From the NCBI RefSeq assembly GCF_021412585.1, contig NZ_JAKCMI010000032.1, positions 40,936 through 104,935 on the forward strand: DNA of 64,000 bases. The letters are read 5' to 3'. This stretch comes from Halomonas alkalisoli. Its GTDB lineage: Bacteria > Pseudomonadota > Gammaproteobacteria > Pseudomonadales > Halomonadaceae. A program made the position numbers and the translations under genes. Below the pieces are notes generated by a model. The model ran no database searches. It saw only the letters and a program-made list of their open reading frames with translations, and was not told where the DNA came from. Positions 42,974 through 54,085 of the stretch are shown here, one piece after another (position 1 is the stretch's first letter; each line of letters opens with the position of its first letter).

Positions 42974-44272
42974 ATGACCACCGTTTTCAAGTTCGGCGGC
43001 GCCTCGATCAAGGATGCCGATGCCATACGCCACCTGACGCCCCTCATCGAGGCCCACAGGGAGCGGCCACTGGTGGTAGTGATCTCCGCCATGGGCAAGA
43101 CGACCAATGCCCTCGAGGCACTGCTGGCCGACGCCCGTGACGACAGCGGCGGCGATGGCTATCAGGAGCGGCTCGCGTCGCTCAAGGCCAGCCATCGGGA
43201 GGTGGCAGACGCGCTCTTCGGTGGCGAAGCCGACCCGCTGAAGGCGCGCCTCGACACCCTGTTCGACGAGCTGGACGAACAGCACCGGCGCCATCGCGAC
43301 AGCCCCTACCCGGAGCACTACGACCAGACGGTCTGCTATGGGGAGCTGCTATCCACCACCCTGGTTGCCGAGTGGCTGAACCGCCAGGGCGTGAAAACGG
43401 AGTGGCTCGATGCCCGCGAGCTGATCATCACCGACGGCCAGCACCAGGACGCCAATCTGGACTGGTCAGCCACCACGGATGCCATCCGCAAACGAGCGGG
43501 GGGTGACGGTCGAGTGCTGCTGACCCAGGGCTTCATCGGCGGCACCCCTGGTGGCGCCTCCACTACCCTCGGCCGGGAAGGCTCGGATTTCAGCGCGGCC
43601 ATCTTCGCCCACTGCCTCGATGCCGCGGAGGTGGTGATCTGGAAGGACGTGCCGGGGCTGTTCAACGCCGACCCCCGGCGCTTCGACAACGCCGTGCAGC
43701 TGAAACGGCTCTCCTACGCCGAGACCATCGAACTCGCCTGGCACGGGGCCAAGGTCATCCACCCCAAGACCCTGGGGCCGCTGAAGCAAAAGAGCATTCC
43801 GCTGACGGTACGCTCCTTCGAGACACCGGAGGCGCCCCCCAGCGTCATCGACGCGGATACCCGGCACGATGCCGAGCACCCCTCCTGCATCCTGCGCGAC
43901 GACCAGGTTTTGCTCGAGGTGAAGCCGAAGGACTTCTCCTTCATGGACGAGCCGCGCCAGCACGACATCCTCGGCCGACTGGTGGAGGCCGGCGCTCATG
44001 CCAATCTGATCGACGGTAGCGCCATGCAGCTCACGCTCTGCTGCGACAACAAGCCCGAGCGACTGGAGCCGCTGATCGACTCGCTGAACGCCGACTATGC
44101 GCTCGAGCGACAGGAAGGCCTGACGCTGCTCACCGTGCGGCACCCCAGCGAATCACTGCTGGAGCGGCTCAGCGAAGGGCGCGAAATCCTTGCCGAGCGG
44201 CGAAACGCCACGACCACCCAGCGGCTGTTCCGCACCGACGAGTGCCCGGAGACCTGGCATCTTCCCGGCTGA
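42974..44272 (+). CDS. Aspartate kinase (stand-alone)
   Basis: Phosphorylates aspartate, the first step towards aspartate semialdehyde. The 432-residue product begins MTTVFKFGGASIKDADAIRHL with the kinase motif KFGGAS. It has the aspartate-binding region FIGGTPGGASTTLGREGSDFSAAI and the nucleotide region IWKDVPGLFNADPRRF. The C-terminal part (from about residue 300) has ACT-domain character. It resembles the monofunctional LysC type without a fused homoserine dehydrogenase. It lies 157 bp after nspC on the same strand, and since the dehydrogenase there uses aspartate semialdehyde, a supply role is plausible. Confidence 0.92.
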   Translation: MTTVFKFGGASIKDADAIRHLTPLIEAHRERPLVVVISAMGKTTNALEALLADARDDSGGDGYQERLASLKASHREVADALFGGEADPLKARLDTLFDELDEQHRRHRDSPYPEHYDQTVCYGELLSTTLVAEWLNRQGVKTEWLDARELIITDGQHQDANLDWSATTDAIRKRAGGDGRVLLTQGFIGGTPGGASTTLGREGSDFSAAIFAHCLDAAEVVIWKDVPGLFNADPRRFDNAVQLKRLSYAETIELAWHGAKVIHPKTLGPLKQKSIPLTVRSFETPEAPPSVIDADTRHDAEHPSCILRDDQVLLEVKPKDFSFMDEPRQHDILGRLVEAGAHANLIDGSAMQLTLCCDNKPERLEPLIDSLNADYALERQEGLTLLTVRHPSESLLERLSEGREILAERRNATTTQRLFRTDECPETWHLPG

Positions 44273-44351
44273 GCGAGGCTCGGAAGAGTCGATTGTCTCG
44301 AGGGGAGACGGAGGGTGGAAAAGTCCACACCACAAAGGAAGCGACCCGCCC

Positions 44352-45482
44352 TCATATCCCCTCGACCCGTACCCACCGCCCTTCAGCATGGGAACGCTCA
44401 ATGGCCTCGATCATACGGTTGACCCGCCAGGCTTCACGGAAATCGGGATAGAGCGGCTTGCCCCCCACGATTCCCTCCACCAGGTCGCGGATCTCGATGA
44501 TCTTCTGGTCGTTGTAGCCCAGCCCATGGCCAGGAGCGGGGCTGAAGGCACCGTAGTCGGTGTGCTCGGGTCCCATCAACAGAGTGCTGAAACCGCGCCG
44601 CGCCTTGGACCCCTCGTGCTTGTAGAGCTGCAGCTCGCTCATGCGCTCCTGGTCGAAGAGGATCGAGCCCTTGGTGCCGGTAAGGGTGTAGGCCAGCCCC
44701 ATCTTGCGCCCGGTTGCTACTCGGGAAGTCTCGATGTTGCCGATCAGGCCTCTGTCGAAACGCAGCAGCGCCTGAGCCTGGTCATCATTCTCCACCTCCC
44801 CCACACCGCCGCCGTCGGGTAGGGGGCGCAGAGGAATCACCGTCTGCAACTGGCCGAACACCTCGCTGACGCGCTGGCCGGCCAGGTACTCCGCCATGTT
44901 GAGGATATGCGAGCCCACGTCACCCAAGGCCCCAGCACCGGCGGTGGCCCGCTGGGCATGCCAGTCCAGCGGCTTGCTGGGATCAGTCATGTAGTCCTCG
45001 TTGTGGCGACCGCGGAAGTGGATGAGTTCGCCGATTTCGCCGCTGGCGACGATCTCCCTCGCCAGTTGGGATGCCGGATTGCGAATGTAGTTGAAACCCA
45101 CCAGGGTCTTCACCCCGGCTTTTTCTGCCGCTTCGACCATCTCCTGGGCATCGGTGGCAGAGAGCGCCAGCGGTTTCTCGGTATAGACGTGCTTTCCTGC
45201 GGCGATGGCGGCCAGCGCCATCTCCTTGTGCAGGAAGTTGGGTGCGCAGATATCGACGACATCGATATCGGGATCGTCCACCAGCACCCGCCAGTCACCG
45301 GTGGCACGCGCGAAGCCTAGCTCGCGGGCCTTGCGCGCGGCCAACTCGTCATTCACCTCAGCCAGCAGCTCGCAGACTGGCTGGGCAGGGAGAGAGAAGA
45401 CGATGGGGGCGGCCCGCAGGGCAATGGCATGAGCCTTGCCCATATAGCCGGTGCCGATCAAGCCAATCTTGAGAGTCTGCAT
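44352..45482 (-). CDS. Gfo/Idh/MocA-family oxidoreductase (inositol-related)
   Basis: NAD(P)-dependent sugar or inositol dehydrogenase of 376 residues. The Rossmann motif is GLIGTGYMGKAHA, and the family motif YTEKPLALSATDAQEM carries the conserved EKP lysine. The substrate-side motif GDVGSHILNMAEYL with the conserved His is visible. It is the last gene of the iolC-iolD-iolE-mmsA operon, 76 bp after mmsA, so a scyllo- or chiro-inositol dehydrogenase role is likely, but the exact isomer is not known. Confidence 0.87.
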   Translation of the reverse strand: MQTLKIGLIGTGYMGKAHAIALRAAPIVFSLPAQPVCELLAEVNDELAARKARELGFARATGDWRVLVDDPDIDVVDICAPNFLHKEMALAAIAAGKHVYTEKPLALSATDAQEMVEAAEKAGVKTLVGFNYIRNPASQLAREIVASGEIGELIHFRGRHNEDYMTDPSKPLDWHAQRATAGAGALGDVGSHILNMAEYLAGQRVSEVFGQLQTVIPLRPLPDGGGVGEVENDDQAQALLRFDRGLIGNIETSRVATGRKMGLAYTLTGTKGSILFDQERMSELQLYKHEGSKARRGFSTLLMGPEHTDYGAFSPAPGHGLGYNDQKIIEIRDLVEGIVGGKPLYPDFREAWRVNRMIEAIERSHAEGRWVRVEGI

Positions 45483-45558
45483 CCTGATGGTCCTCGTGCT
45501 GATCCAACTGCGCCGGGCCCAAGAGCCCGGCGCATGAGGAATAACGCATTGGATGACG

Positions 45559-47061
<1,503 letters not shown>

Positions 47062-47088
47062 GAAGAAAGTTCCTATCGTGTTCGTGGA

Positions 47089-47988
47089 TTACTCGACGAC
47101 CGTCAGGCCGGCCTCGGCACAGAAGCGCTTGAGGTTATCGCAGCCCAGGCGCGCATAGGTCAGCGGATGGGCCACGGCGGGGTCCTGCTCGGCCTCGACC
47201 ACCACCCAGCCCGTGTAGTCGCTCGCCTTGAGGCCCTGGAAGAGCGGTACATAGTCGATATAGCCATCACCCGGCACGGTGAACATGCCGTTCAGCACGC
47301 CGTCCAGGAAGCTGAGATCGCGGTTGCGGACATCCGCCAGCACCTCCTCGCGAATATCCTTGCAATGCACATGCACGATGCGGTCGGCGTACTTGCGCTG
47401 AGCGACGACGGGGTCGCCGCCGGCGCCAACGAGGTGCCCCGTGTCGAGCAGCAGGCCAACGGAGGAACGGGTTTCCTCCATCAGCCGCTCGATCTCGCCC
47501 GGCGTCTCGATCACCGTGCCCAGGTGGTGGTGATAGGCGATCTGCACACCTTGCTCGAGGCAGTAGTCGGCCACCTGGTTCAGGCGCGGGATCAAGGTCT
47601 GCCACCCCTCCTCGCTCAGGCGCGGCGAGTGGGAAAGCGGAGTCTCACGCTCGCCATGAATGCAGTGGGTCACTTCGCAGAACACCATGGCCTTGGCGCC
47701 CAGCGACTTGAGCAGGTGGAGGTGGGGCTTGAGCGCCTCGATCTCCTCCTCGGCACTGCGGGTCAAGAGCTCGCCGCTGTACCAGCCGGAGACCAGGGAG
47801 AGGCCGTGGTTGTCCAGGATGGGCCCTAAAATCGCCGGGTCGCGGGGGAACTTATGGCCCAGCTCAAAGCCGGAGAAGCCGGCCTGCTTGCCCTCGGAGA
47901 GGCAGGTCTCCAGCGGGGTATCACCGCCCAGCGACGGCATATCGTCGTTGGTCCAGGTCAGAGGGTTGATGCCCAGTCTTACGGTCAT
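47089..47988 (-). CDS. iolE: Inosose dehydratase IolE
   Basis: Dehydrates 2-keto-myo-inositol (scyllo-inosose) to a diketone in the second step of inositol breakdown. The 299-residue TIM-barrel protein starts at ATG 47988 with CAGGAG upstream. The opening RLGINPLTWTNDDMPSLGG is a strong IolE signature, and metal ligands lie in LLLDTGHLVGAGGDP and VHVHCKDIREEVLA. It lies 35 bp downstream of iolD. Confidence 0.96.
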   Translation of the reverse strand: MTVRLGINPLTWTNDDMPSLGGDTPLETCLSEGKQAGFSGFELGHKFPRDPAILGPILDNHGLSLVSGWYSGELLTRSAEEEIEALKPHLHLLKSLGAKAMVFCEVTHCIHGERETPLSHSPRLSEEGWQTLIPRLNQVADYCLEQGVQIAYHHHLGTVIETPGEIERLMEETRSSVGLLLDTGHLVGAGGDPVVAQRKYADRIVHVHCKDIREEVLADVRNRDLSFLDGVLNGMFTVPGDGYIDYVPLFQGLKASDYTGWVVVEAEQDPAVAHPLTYARLGCDNLKRFCAEAGLTVVE

Positions 47989-48023
47989 GGTGGACTCCTG
48001 ATATGGGTCGTTGTGATCGAGAT

Positions 48024-49874
48024 TTAGAGGTTTTTTAATTGGCGAGCCTTGTAGGCCACATAGCGTTTGCGGGCCTCCTTGACCTCGGGGCGCTCCGAGA
48101 CCTCGGGCACGGCCACGTCCCACCAGGCGCCGCCGTCCTGGGTATCGGCAAGAGCATCGGTGTCGATGGCGATCACATAGCTGATGTCAGAGGCCTTGGC
48201 ACGCTCGAGGGCGGCTTCCAGCTCCTGGATATTGCCCACCTGCTCGCTGCGGGCCCCAAGCGATGCGGCGTGGGCGGCGAAGTCGGTCTTAGGCGCGCCG
48301 CCCTCTACGGTAAGGCAGTCGTCGAGCAGGTTGTTGAAACCGGGGCCGCCGCAGAACTGCTGCAGGCGGTGGATGCAGCCGTAGCCGCGGTTGTCGAGTA
48401 CCACGGCGATGATCTTGTGGCCCAGCATCACCGAGGTGGCGAGCTCCGAGTTGAGCATCAGGTAGGAGCCATCGCCGACCATGACGAAGACCTCGGAGTC
48501 AGGCATCGCCATCTTGGCTCCCAGGCCGCCGGCCAGCTCGTAGCCCATACAGGAGTAGCCGTACTCCATGTGGTAGCCGCGATCGAAGCGGGTGCGCCAC
48601 AGCTTCTGCAGCTCGCCGGGCAAGCCGCCGGCGGCACACACCACGATGTCGCGCTCGCCTGCGGCGCGGTTCACCGCCCCCACCACCTCGGCGTCGCAGG
48701 GCAGGTTGGTGCCGCGGTCGGCGGTGACCCGCTCCACGATCTGGTTCCAGTCGGAGCGCAGCTCGGCGGCCTGCTCGATCCAGGCACCCTCGGGCCGCCA
48801 GCCGTCGAGGCCGACGGTGAGCTCCGGCAGGGTCAGCTTGGCATCCCCCACCAGTGCCTGGCCCTTGTGCTTGATCGCATCGAAGGCGGCCACGTTGACG
48901 CTCAGGAGCTTGGCCTCGGGATTGATCAGGGCCCGGGAGCCCGAAGCGAAGTCGCCCAGGCGGGTACCCACAGCGATGATCAGGTCGGCCTCGGCAGCCA
49001 GGGCGTTGGCCGCGGCGCCGCCGGTGACGCCGATGGTGCCCAGGTTCTGCTCGTGGTCCCAGGGCAGCGCCCCCTTGCCGGCCTGGGTCTCGCCCACCGG
49101 CAGGTGGTAGGCGGAGACGAAGGCGTCGAACTCGGCGAGGGCGCCCGCGTAGTGGGCGCCGCCCCCGGCGATCACCAGCGGCTTCTTCGCCTGACGGATC
49201 AAGGCAATGGCATCCTCGAGCTCATGGCGGTCGGCGGCCTGGCGACGCGGCCGGTGAACCTTGTCAGCGAAGAAGTGCGCCGGGTAATCGTAGGCGAAGG
49301 TTTGGATGTCCTGGGGCAGCGCCAGGGTGACCGGGCCACACTCCACCGGGTCGATGAGCACCCGCACCGCCTGGGGCAGCGAGGTGAGCAGCTGCTCGGG
49401 GCGGGTGATGCGGTCGAAGAAACGGCTTACCGGCTTGAAGCAGTCGTTGGAGGTCAGGGTGTGGTCGTGAAAGTTCTCCACCTGCTGCAGCACCGGGTCA
49501 GGCATGCGAGTGGCGAAGATATCCCCCGGCAGGAACAGCACTGGCAGGCGGTTGACGTGAGCCACCGCCGCGGCAGTGACCATGTTGGTGGAGCCCGGCC
49601 CCGCCGAGGCGGTGCAGGCCATCACCTGGCGGCGGTTCAGCGTCTTGGCGTAGGCGATGGCAGCATGGGCCATGCCCTGCTCGTTGTGGGCCCGATAGGT
49701 GGGCAACGTCTCGCGGGCCTGGTACAGAGCCTCGCCGAGGCCGGCCACGTTGCCGTGGCCGAAGATCGCCCAGACCCCAGGGAACAGCGGCTTGATCTCC
49801 CCGTCGAGTTCGACCTTCTGGGCCAACATGTAGCGGACGACGGCCTGGGCCATGGTGAGTCGAATGGTCTTCAT
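48024..49874 (-). CDS. iolD: 3D-(3,5/4)-trihydroxycyclohexane-1,2-dione acylhydrolase IolD
   Basis: Thiamine-diphosphate enzyme that opens the cyclohexanedione ring to 5-deoxyglucuronate. The 616-residue protein begins MKTIRLTMAQAVVRYMLAQK. The N-terminal PP domain is recognisable (PLFPGVWAIFGHGNVAGLGE), as is the C-terminal ThDP-binding motif VMVGDGSYLMLNSELATSVM. The family belongs to the acetolactate-synthase superfamily, and IolD is fixed by these motifs and by its place between iolC and iolE. Confidence 0.97.
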   Translation of the reverse strand: MKTIRLTMAQAVVRYMLAQKVELDGEIKPLFPGVWAIFGHGNVAGLGEALYQARETLPTYRAHNEQGMAHAAIAYAKTLNRRQVMACTASAGPGSTNMVTAAAVAHVNRLPVLFLPGDIFATRMPDPVLQQVENFHDHTLTSNDCFKPVSRFFDRITRPEQLLTSLPQAVRVLIDPVECGPVTLALPQDIQTFAYDYPAHFFADKVHRPRRQAADRHELEDAIALIRQAKKPLVIAGGGAHYAGALAEFDAFVSAYHLPVGETQAGKGALPWDHEQNLGTIGVTGGAAANALAAEADLIIAVGTRLGDFASGSRALINPEAKLLSVNVAAFDAIKHKGQALVGDAKLTLPELTVGLDGWRPEGAWIEQAAELRSDWNQIVERVTADRGTNLPCDAEVVGAVNRAAGERDIVVCAAGGLPGELQKLWRTRFDRGYHMEYGYSCMGYELAGGLGAKMAMPDSEVFVMVGDGSYLMLNSELATSVMLGHKIIAVVLDNRGYGCIHRLQQFCGGPGFNNLLDDCLTVEGGAPKTDFAAHAASLGARSEQVGNIQELEAALERAKASDISYVIAIDTDALADTQDGGAWWDVAVPEVSERPEVKEARKRYVAYKARQLKNL

Positions 49875-49905
49875 GGTCTTTTACCCTTGATAGATGTCCA
49901 GAGGG

Positions 49906-51828
49906 TCAGGCAGCGGCACACTGCCGCGCCTGCCAGGTTTCCACCAGCCCAAGATAGTTGGCCTTCACGGCCTCGATCAGCTGCTCGTCGTCATAGTCGC
50001 CGCGCAGCCACTTGCGGCTCGGTTCGCCGAAGATGGTCCGTCCCACCGCAAAGCCCCTGCAGACCTCCGCGCCGGCGCTGTCCAGGATGCCCTGCTTGAG
50101 TTCCTCAGCCGGCGCATCCAGGCCCAGCATGACGACGCCGCGACAGTGGGGGGAGCGTACAGTCAGCAGGTTGCCGATCCGCTGCCAGGCTGCCGGTGTT
50201 TGGGGCGGCAGCTTCCACCAGTCGGGCTGCACCCCCAAGTTGTAGATGCGCTGCATGGTGTTGAGGTAGGTGTCGTCATCGCTGACCATGTCGCGCGGTG
50301 GAATGATCTCCAGCAACAGCTCGTGACCCGAGGCACAGCAGGCCCGATAGAGCTCGAGCACCTGACGCTCCTGAGCGCGGCGCAGCTCAACCTGGTCCTC
50401 TGGATGGTAGAACACCAGGCACTTGACGATATGCTCGCGCGGCCAGTTCTTGAGGCGTGACCCGATGCTGCGGCCGCCCTCCAACTCGATGGGCCTGGAG
50501 CTCGGCAGCTCCACCGGGCGACCGATCCACCAGCCTCGGCCTGTGACGTCATTGAGGGCATCCTGACCGTAGGTGTCGTCGATCAGCACCCCCACCTGGC
50601 TCGCGCCTAGCTGCTGGCTGCCACGCTCGGTGGCCTGGACCAGCAGCTGCTTGAGGATATTGATGCGCGCCGGGTCGGCGCCAGCCTCGCGGGCCATGTC
50701 GAAGAGCTGCTTGCGGTGATCAAAGGCCAGGATGCACAAGTCCTTCCATTCGGTGGCGGTGCGCTGGGTAGTGACCCGATGTAGGTAGTTGAGCCGCTCG
50801 TCCAGGTCCGGACGCGGGATCGACTCGGCGCGGGACAGGTAGTCGTCAAGCTCCTCGGCGCTGGGGATCGCCGGCGCGCAGCCGTGGCGAGACACTACCA
50901 GGGCACCACAGGCGTTTGCGTAGGCGCAGCTCTGGGCATGGGGCTCGCCCTGTAGCCAGCCACGCAGGAAGCCGCTCATGAAAGCGTCGCCGGCCCCCAG
51001 CACGTTGAGCACGTCAACCCGTACGCCGGTATGCACCTCGAAGTCGTCCTCACTGCCGGGGATCGCTCCATCGAGCACGGTACAGCCTTGGGCGCCGAGC
51101 TTGAGCACGATAGTGGCATCGGTGAGCCTGCGGATCGTCTTCAGGGCCGTAATGGTATCGGTACTACCACCGGCAATATGCACCTCCTCCTCGGTACCCA
51201 CCACCAGATCCAGGTCGGGCAGGATGGTCTGCAGGTGACGGCTGACGCCCTCGTCGGAGATAAAGCGGGTCTCACCATCGCCCAAGGTAGTCAGGCCCCA
51301 CAGTACCGGCCGGTAATCGATATCTAGAATCACCTTGGTGCCGGCGGCCTTGGCGTATTCGATGGCGGTCTTGCTCGCCTGGTAGGTCTGCTCGGTTGAG
51401 AAGTGGGTGCCAGTGATCAGCAGCGCCCGGCTGGAAGCGATGAACTCGGGGGCGAAGTCGGCTGCATCAATCGCCATGTCAGCGCAATCCTGACGGTAGA
51501 AGATCAACGGGAAGGTGTCCCGATCCTTGATGCCCAGGATCACCAGGCCAGTGAGACGCTCGGAATCGGTACGCACATGGCTGGTGTCGACGCCTGCACG
51601 GGCCAACTCCTCGCGTACGAAGCGTCCCATGTGCTCATCGCCTACCCGGGTCAACATGGCGGATTTCAGCCCCATTCGCGCGGCGCCATAGGCGATGTTG
51701 GCAGACGAACCGCCGAGGTACTTGGCGAAGCCGCTCATATCCTCCAGGCGACTTCCGATCTGCTCGCCGTAGAAGTCGACGGCGGCACGCCCCAGGCAGA
51801 TCAGATCCAGTGTCTTGGTATCTTTCAT
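49906..51828 (-). CDS. iolC: 5-dehydro-2-deoxygluconokinase IolC fused to DUF2090 domain
   Basis: PfkB-family kinase that phosphorylates 5-dehydro-2-deoxygluconate. Residues 1-320 form the kinase, with GGSSANIAYGAARMGLKSAM and the ATP/anion-hole motif VLGAGDAFMSGFLRG. Residues about 330-640 are a DUF2090 domain (ILAFDHRKQLFDMAREAG onwards) that resembles class I aldolases and may perform the IolJ aldolase step. No separate iolJ gene is seen in the cluster. It is the first gene of the minus-strand iol operon and has a predicted operator about 120 nt upstream. Confidence 0.94.
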   Translation of the reverse strand: MKDTKTLDLICLGRAAVDFYGEQIGSRLEDMSGFAKYLGGSSANIAYGAARMGLKSAMLTRVGDEHMGRFVREELARAGVDTSHVRTDSERLTGLVILGIKDRDTFPLIFYRQDCADMAIDAADFAPEFIASSRALLITGTHFSTEQTYQASKTAIEYAKAAGTKVILDIDYRPVLWGLTTLGDGETRFISDEGVSRHLQTILPDLDLVVGTEEEVHIAGGSTDTITALKTIRRLTDATIVLKLGAQGCTVLDGAIPGSEDDFEVHTGVRVDVLNVLGAGDAFMSGFLRGWLQGEPHAQSCAYANACGALVVSRHGCAPAIPSAEELDDYLSRAESIPRPDLDERLNYLHRVTTQRTATEWKDLCILAFDHRKQLFDMAREAGADPARINILKQLLVQATERGSQQLGASQVGVLIDDTYGQDALNDVTGRGWWIGRPVELPSSRPIELEGGRSIGSRLKNWPREHIVKCLVFYHPEDQVELRRAQERQVLELYRACCASGHELLLEIIPPRDMVSDDDTYLNTMQRIYNLGVQPDWWKLPPQTPAAWQRIGNLLTVRSPHCRGVVMLGLDAPAEELKQGILDSAGAEVCRGFAVGRTIFGEPSRKWLRGDYDDEQLIEAVKANYLGLVETWQARQCAAA

Positions 51829-51946
51829 GGGCTCGCATCCTACGCTTGGCCAGTTCCGAGCTTGTCGTTGGTGTATATGGCTCGGCCGGTCGATTGATGG
51901 TGGGTCGGTGTCGAAACCGGTCTATGTATTCCACATACACCAAGTT

Positions 51947-51962
51947 TAGAACGAAAATTCCA
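51947..51962. promoter_or_regulatory. Predicted iol operator upstream of iolC
   Basis: TAGAAC-GAAA-ATTCCA, an imperfect match to TGGAAT-N4-ATTCCA, in the 311-bp gap between iolC and iolG. A second half site ATTCCA lies at 51928. The remainder of the gap (51963-52139) holds only a weak CAGCCCC/GGGGCTG hairpin after iolG. Confidence 0.6.
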
Positions 51963-52139
51963 TTCAATCAATAATTGGAAAAGATGATTCGTTCTTCTTT
52001 AGTCGCAGCCCTGTGGCCAAAACCCCAACGATTGGCATGGCGGATAGAGGCAGGCGACCGTCCCGTCGAACTGGAAATAGCACAGCCCCAAGCCCTGGTG
52101 GGCCCGGGGCTGCTAACCCTCTCGCATTGGCAGGGGCGA

Positions 52140-53150
52140 TCAGTCGTAAAAAGCTGGCCGCTCAGGCATCTCGATAGGTTCGATGCTGCCGCTTTCCTGA
52201 GCTCTCACGCAGATATCACCAGCGATGGCCGCCGCATAGCCGTCCCAGGATGAGGGCCCGCCGATCTCACCGTTCGCCACACTGTCGATGAAGGCCTGAA
52301 GCTCCACATCGAAGGCCTCGCTGAACCGCTTCTTCCAATCCTGAAGGATCTCGTTGCTTAGCTGGCCAGCCTGGCGGAACTGCAGGCTCTGTGGCTCGGG
52401 CAGGCGCGCGATACCCTCCTCTCCAACCACGTCGCACTGAATGTCATAGCCGTAGCGGCAGTTGACGAACACCTCGACATCGATACGCACCCCCTTGACC
52501 GTCTCCAGCATCACGATCTGCGGATCGGCGACCTGGCTGTGGGCATGGCGGGTCTTGCGCGGGAAGACCACCTGGGCGCTCCGGTAGTCGTCATCGAGCA
52601 GCCAGCGGAAGGTATCCAGCTCGTGGATCAGAGTGTCGTGGATCGCCATGGGGGTGATGTAGCGCTCCGGCACCTCGGGGTTGCGGTGGGCGGCATGGAT
52701 CATCAGCGGCTCGCCCAACCGCTTGCCTTCGATGGCGTCCTTCATCATTCGATAGCCGCTGTCGTATCGGCGCATGAAGCCTACCTGTACCCGGCGCTTG
52801 CCGGCCTCGACCTCTGCATCGATGATATTGCGGCAGCCTTCGGCCGTAGTCGCCAGGGGCTTCTCGCAGAACACATACTTACCAGCAGCGATGGCCGCCA
52901 GCACATACTCCTCGTGGGTCGGCCCCCAGGAGGTAACCAGCACGGCATCCACGTCGTCGGCCTGGATCAGTTGATGGCCATCCTCATAGACATGGGCGTC
53001 GAGCCCCAAGCGGTCGACCACGGCGCGCGCCTGGTCCAGGTTGACGTCGGTGACGGCGACGATCTCGCCGCCGGTGAGTTGCTGGGTGATGCGGCGGGCG
53101 TGCTCCTCGCCGATCATCCCGGTGCCGATAACTCCGATTCTAACGATCAT
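52140..53150 (-). CDS. iolG: myo-Inositol 2-dehydrogenase IolG
   Basis: NAD-dependent oxidation of myo-inositol to scyllo-inosose, the first catabolic step. The 336-residue protein starts [20 protein letters not shown] and follows the Bacillus IolG pattern closely: [48 protein letters not shown], and the active-site [14 protein letters not shown] with the catalytic Asp/His pair. It is the last gene of the iolI-isomerase-iolG unit, 12 bp after its neighbour. Confidence 0.97.
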   Translation of the reverse strand: MIVRIGVIGTGMIGEEHARRITQQLTGGEIVAVTDVNLDQARAVVDRLGLDAHVYEDGHQLIQADDVDAVLVTSWGPTHEEYVLAAIAAGKYVFCEKPLATTAEGCRNIIDAEVEAGKRRVQVGFMRRYDSGYRMMKDAIEGKRLGEPLMIHAAHRNPEVPERYITPMAIHDTLIHELDTFRWLLDDDYRSAQVVFPRKTRHAHSQVADPQIVMLETVKGVRIDVEVFVNCRYGYDIQCDVVGEEGIARLPEPQSLQFRQAGQLSNEILQDWKKRFSEAFDVELQAFIDSVANGEIGGPSSWDGYAAAIAGDICVRAQESGSIEPIEMPERPAFYD

Positions 53151-53162
53151 GATGTGGTCCTT

Positions 53163-54062
53163 TTACTGGTTCCAGTACTTGTCGACATAACGCTGGATCT
53201 CCTGGCGCATGAAGCGCGAGGAGTCCACGGCCCGCTCTTCCCAGCCGAAGACGCAGCTGGAAAGCACCCCATCGAAACCGATCTCGTGGAGGGTCTTGAA
53301 GAAGACCTCCCAGTCGATCTCGCCCTGACCGATGTCCAGGTGCTGATGGACCCGGGCGGTGGAGCCCGGCGGGTTGACGATGTAGCGCAGCTCGGATGAG
53401 GCCTTGTGGTTGAAGGTATCGGCGACCCGGGTATGCACCAGCTCGCCCTGGGTGGCGCGAATGGTCTCGGCCAAGTCATCTCCGTAATAGAAGCTGTGCG
53501 GGGCAATATAGGAGCACTTCACCGCCGACGAGTTGATGGTCTTGATGATCTCCACCGCCGGCGCCATGGTCTCGATCCAGTCCTCCGGATGCGGCTCGAC
53601 GCTCAGGGTCAGGCCCTCGCGCTCGAGCATCGGCACCAGCACATCCATGGAGCGCCAGAAGGCGTTCTCGCAGGCCTCAGGCGTGTGGCGACCTTCCCGG
53701 TCGGCCATGGAACGCTCCACGGAGCCGCCGCGGCCGAACTCGGAGATCAGCGTGTCACACTCCAGCTCCACGGCCACCTCGATGATGCGCTTCCAGTTGT
53801 CCATGGCCATTTCCCATTCGTCCCGGTAGGGGCTGGACCAGCGATACATGGGCTGCATGGTGGCCAGACCCACATCGTGCTCGCGCATGGCACGCTTGAA
53901 GGATTGTACGGCGGCCGGATAGGTGCGCGGACGGGTCCACCAGACCATGAAGTCCGGGCGCGGCGACAGCTCGATATAGTCGTAGCCCAGCTCCTTGGTC
54001 AGGCGACAAATCTCTGGCAGCGACAGATGGCGGTGCATATGCGGGTCGAGAGCGATCTTCAT
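53163..54062 (-). CDS. Sugar phosphate isomerase/epimerase-type TIM-barrel protein, specific role unknown
   Basis: A 299-residue AP-endonuclease-2-like barrel beginning MKIALDPHMHRHLSLPEICR. Probable metal ligands are visible in SVEPHPEDWIE (Glu), and in the ISEFGRGGS and VHQHLDIGQGEIDW segments. It differs from IolE and IolI, which are also encoded in the window. Its position between iolI and iolG suggests epimerisation or isomerisation of an inositol-derived intermediate or of a rare inositol isomer. The substrate cannot be deduced. Confidence 0.8.
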   Translation of the reverse strand: MKIALDPHMHRHLSLPEICRLTKELGYDYIELSPRPDFMVWWTRPRTYPAAVQSFKRAMREHDVGLATMQPMYRWSSPYRDEWEMAMDNWKRIIEVAVELECDTLISEFGRGGSVERSMADREGRHTPEACENAFWRSMDVLVPMLEREGLTLSVEPHPEDWIETMAPAVEIIKTINSSAVKCSYIAPHSFYYGDDLAETIRATQGELVHTRVADTFNHKASSELRYIVNPPGSTARVHQHLDIGQGEIDWEVFFKTLHEIGFDGVLSSCVFGWEERAVDSSRFMRQEIQRYVDKYWNQ

Positions 54063-54085
54063 GGGTCGTCCTCCGATCGGCCGGC

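Noticed and set aside
51975..52253. A 92-codon plus-strand frame between iolC and iolG
   Set aside because: Overlaps the end of iolG, has no family resemblance, and occupies a regulatory gap.
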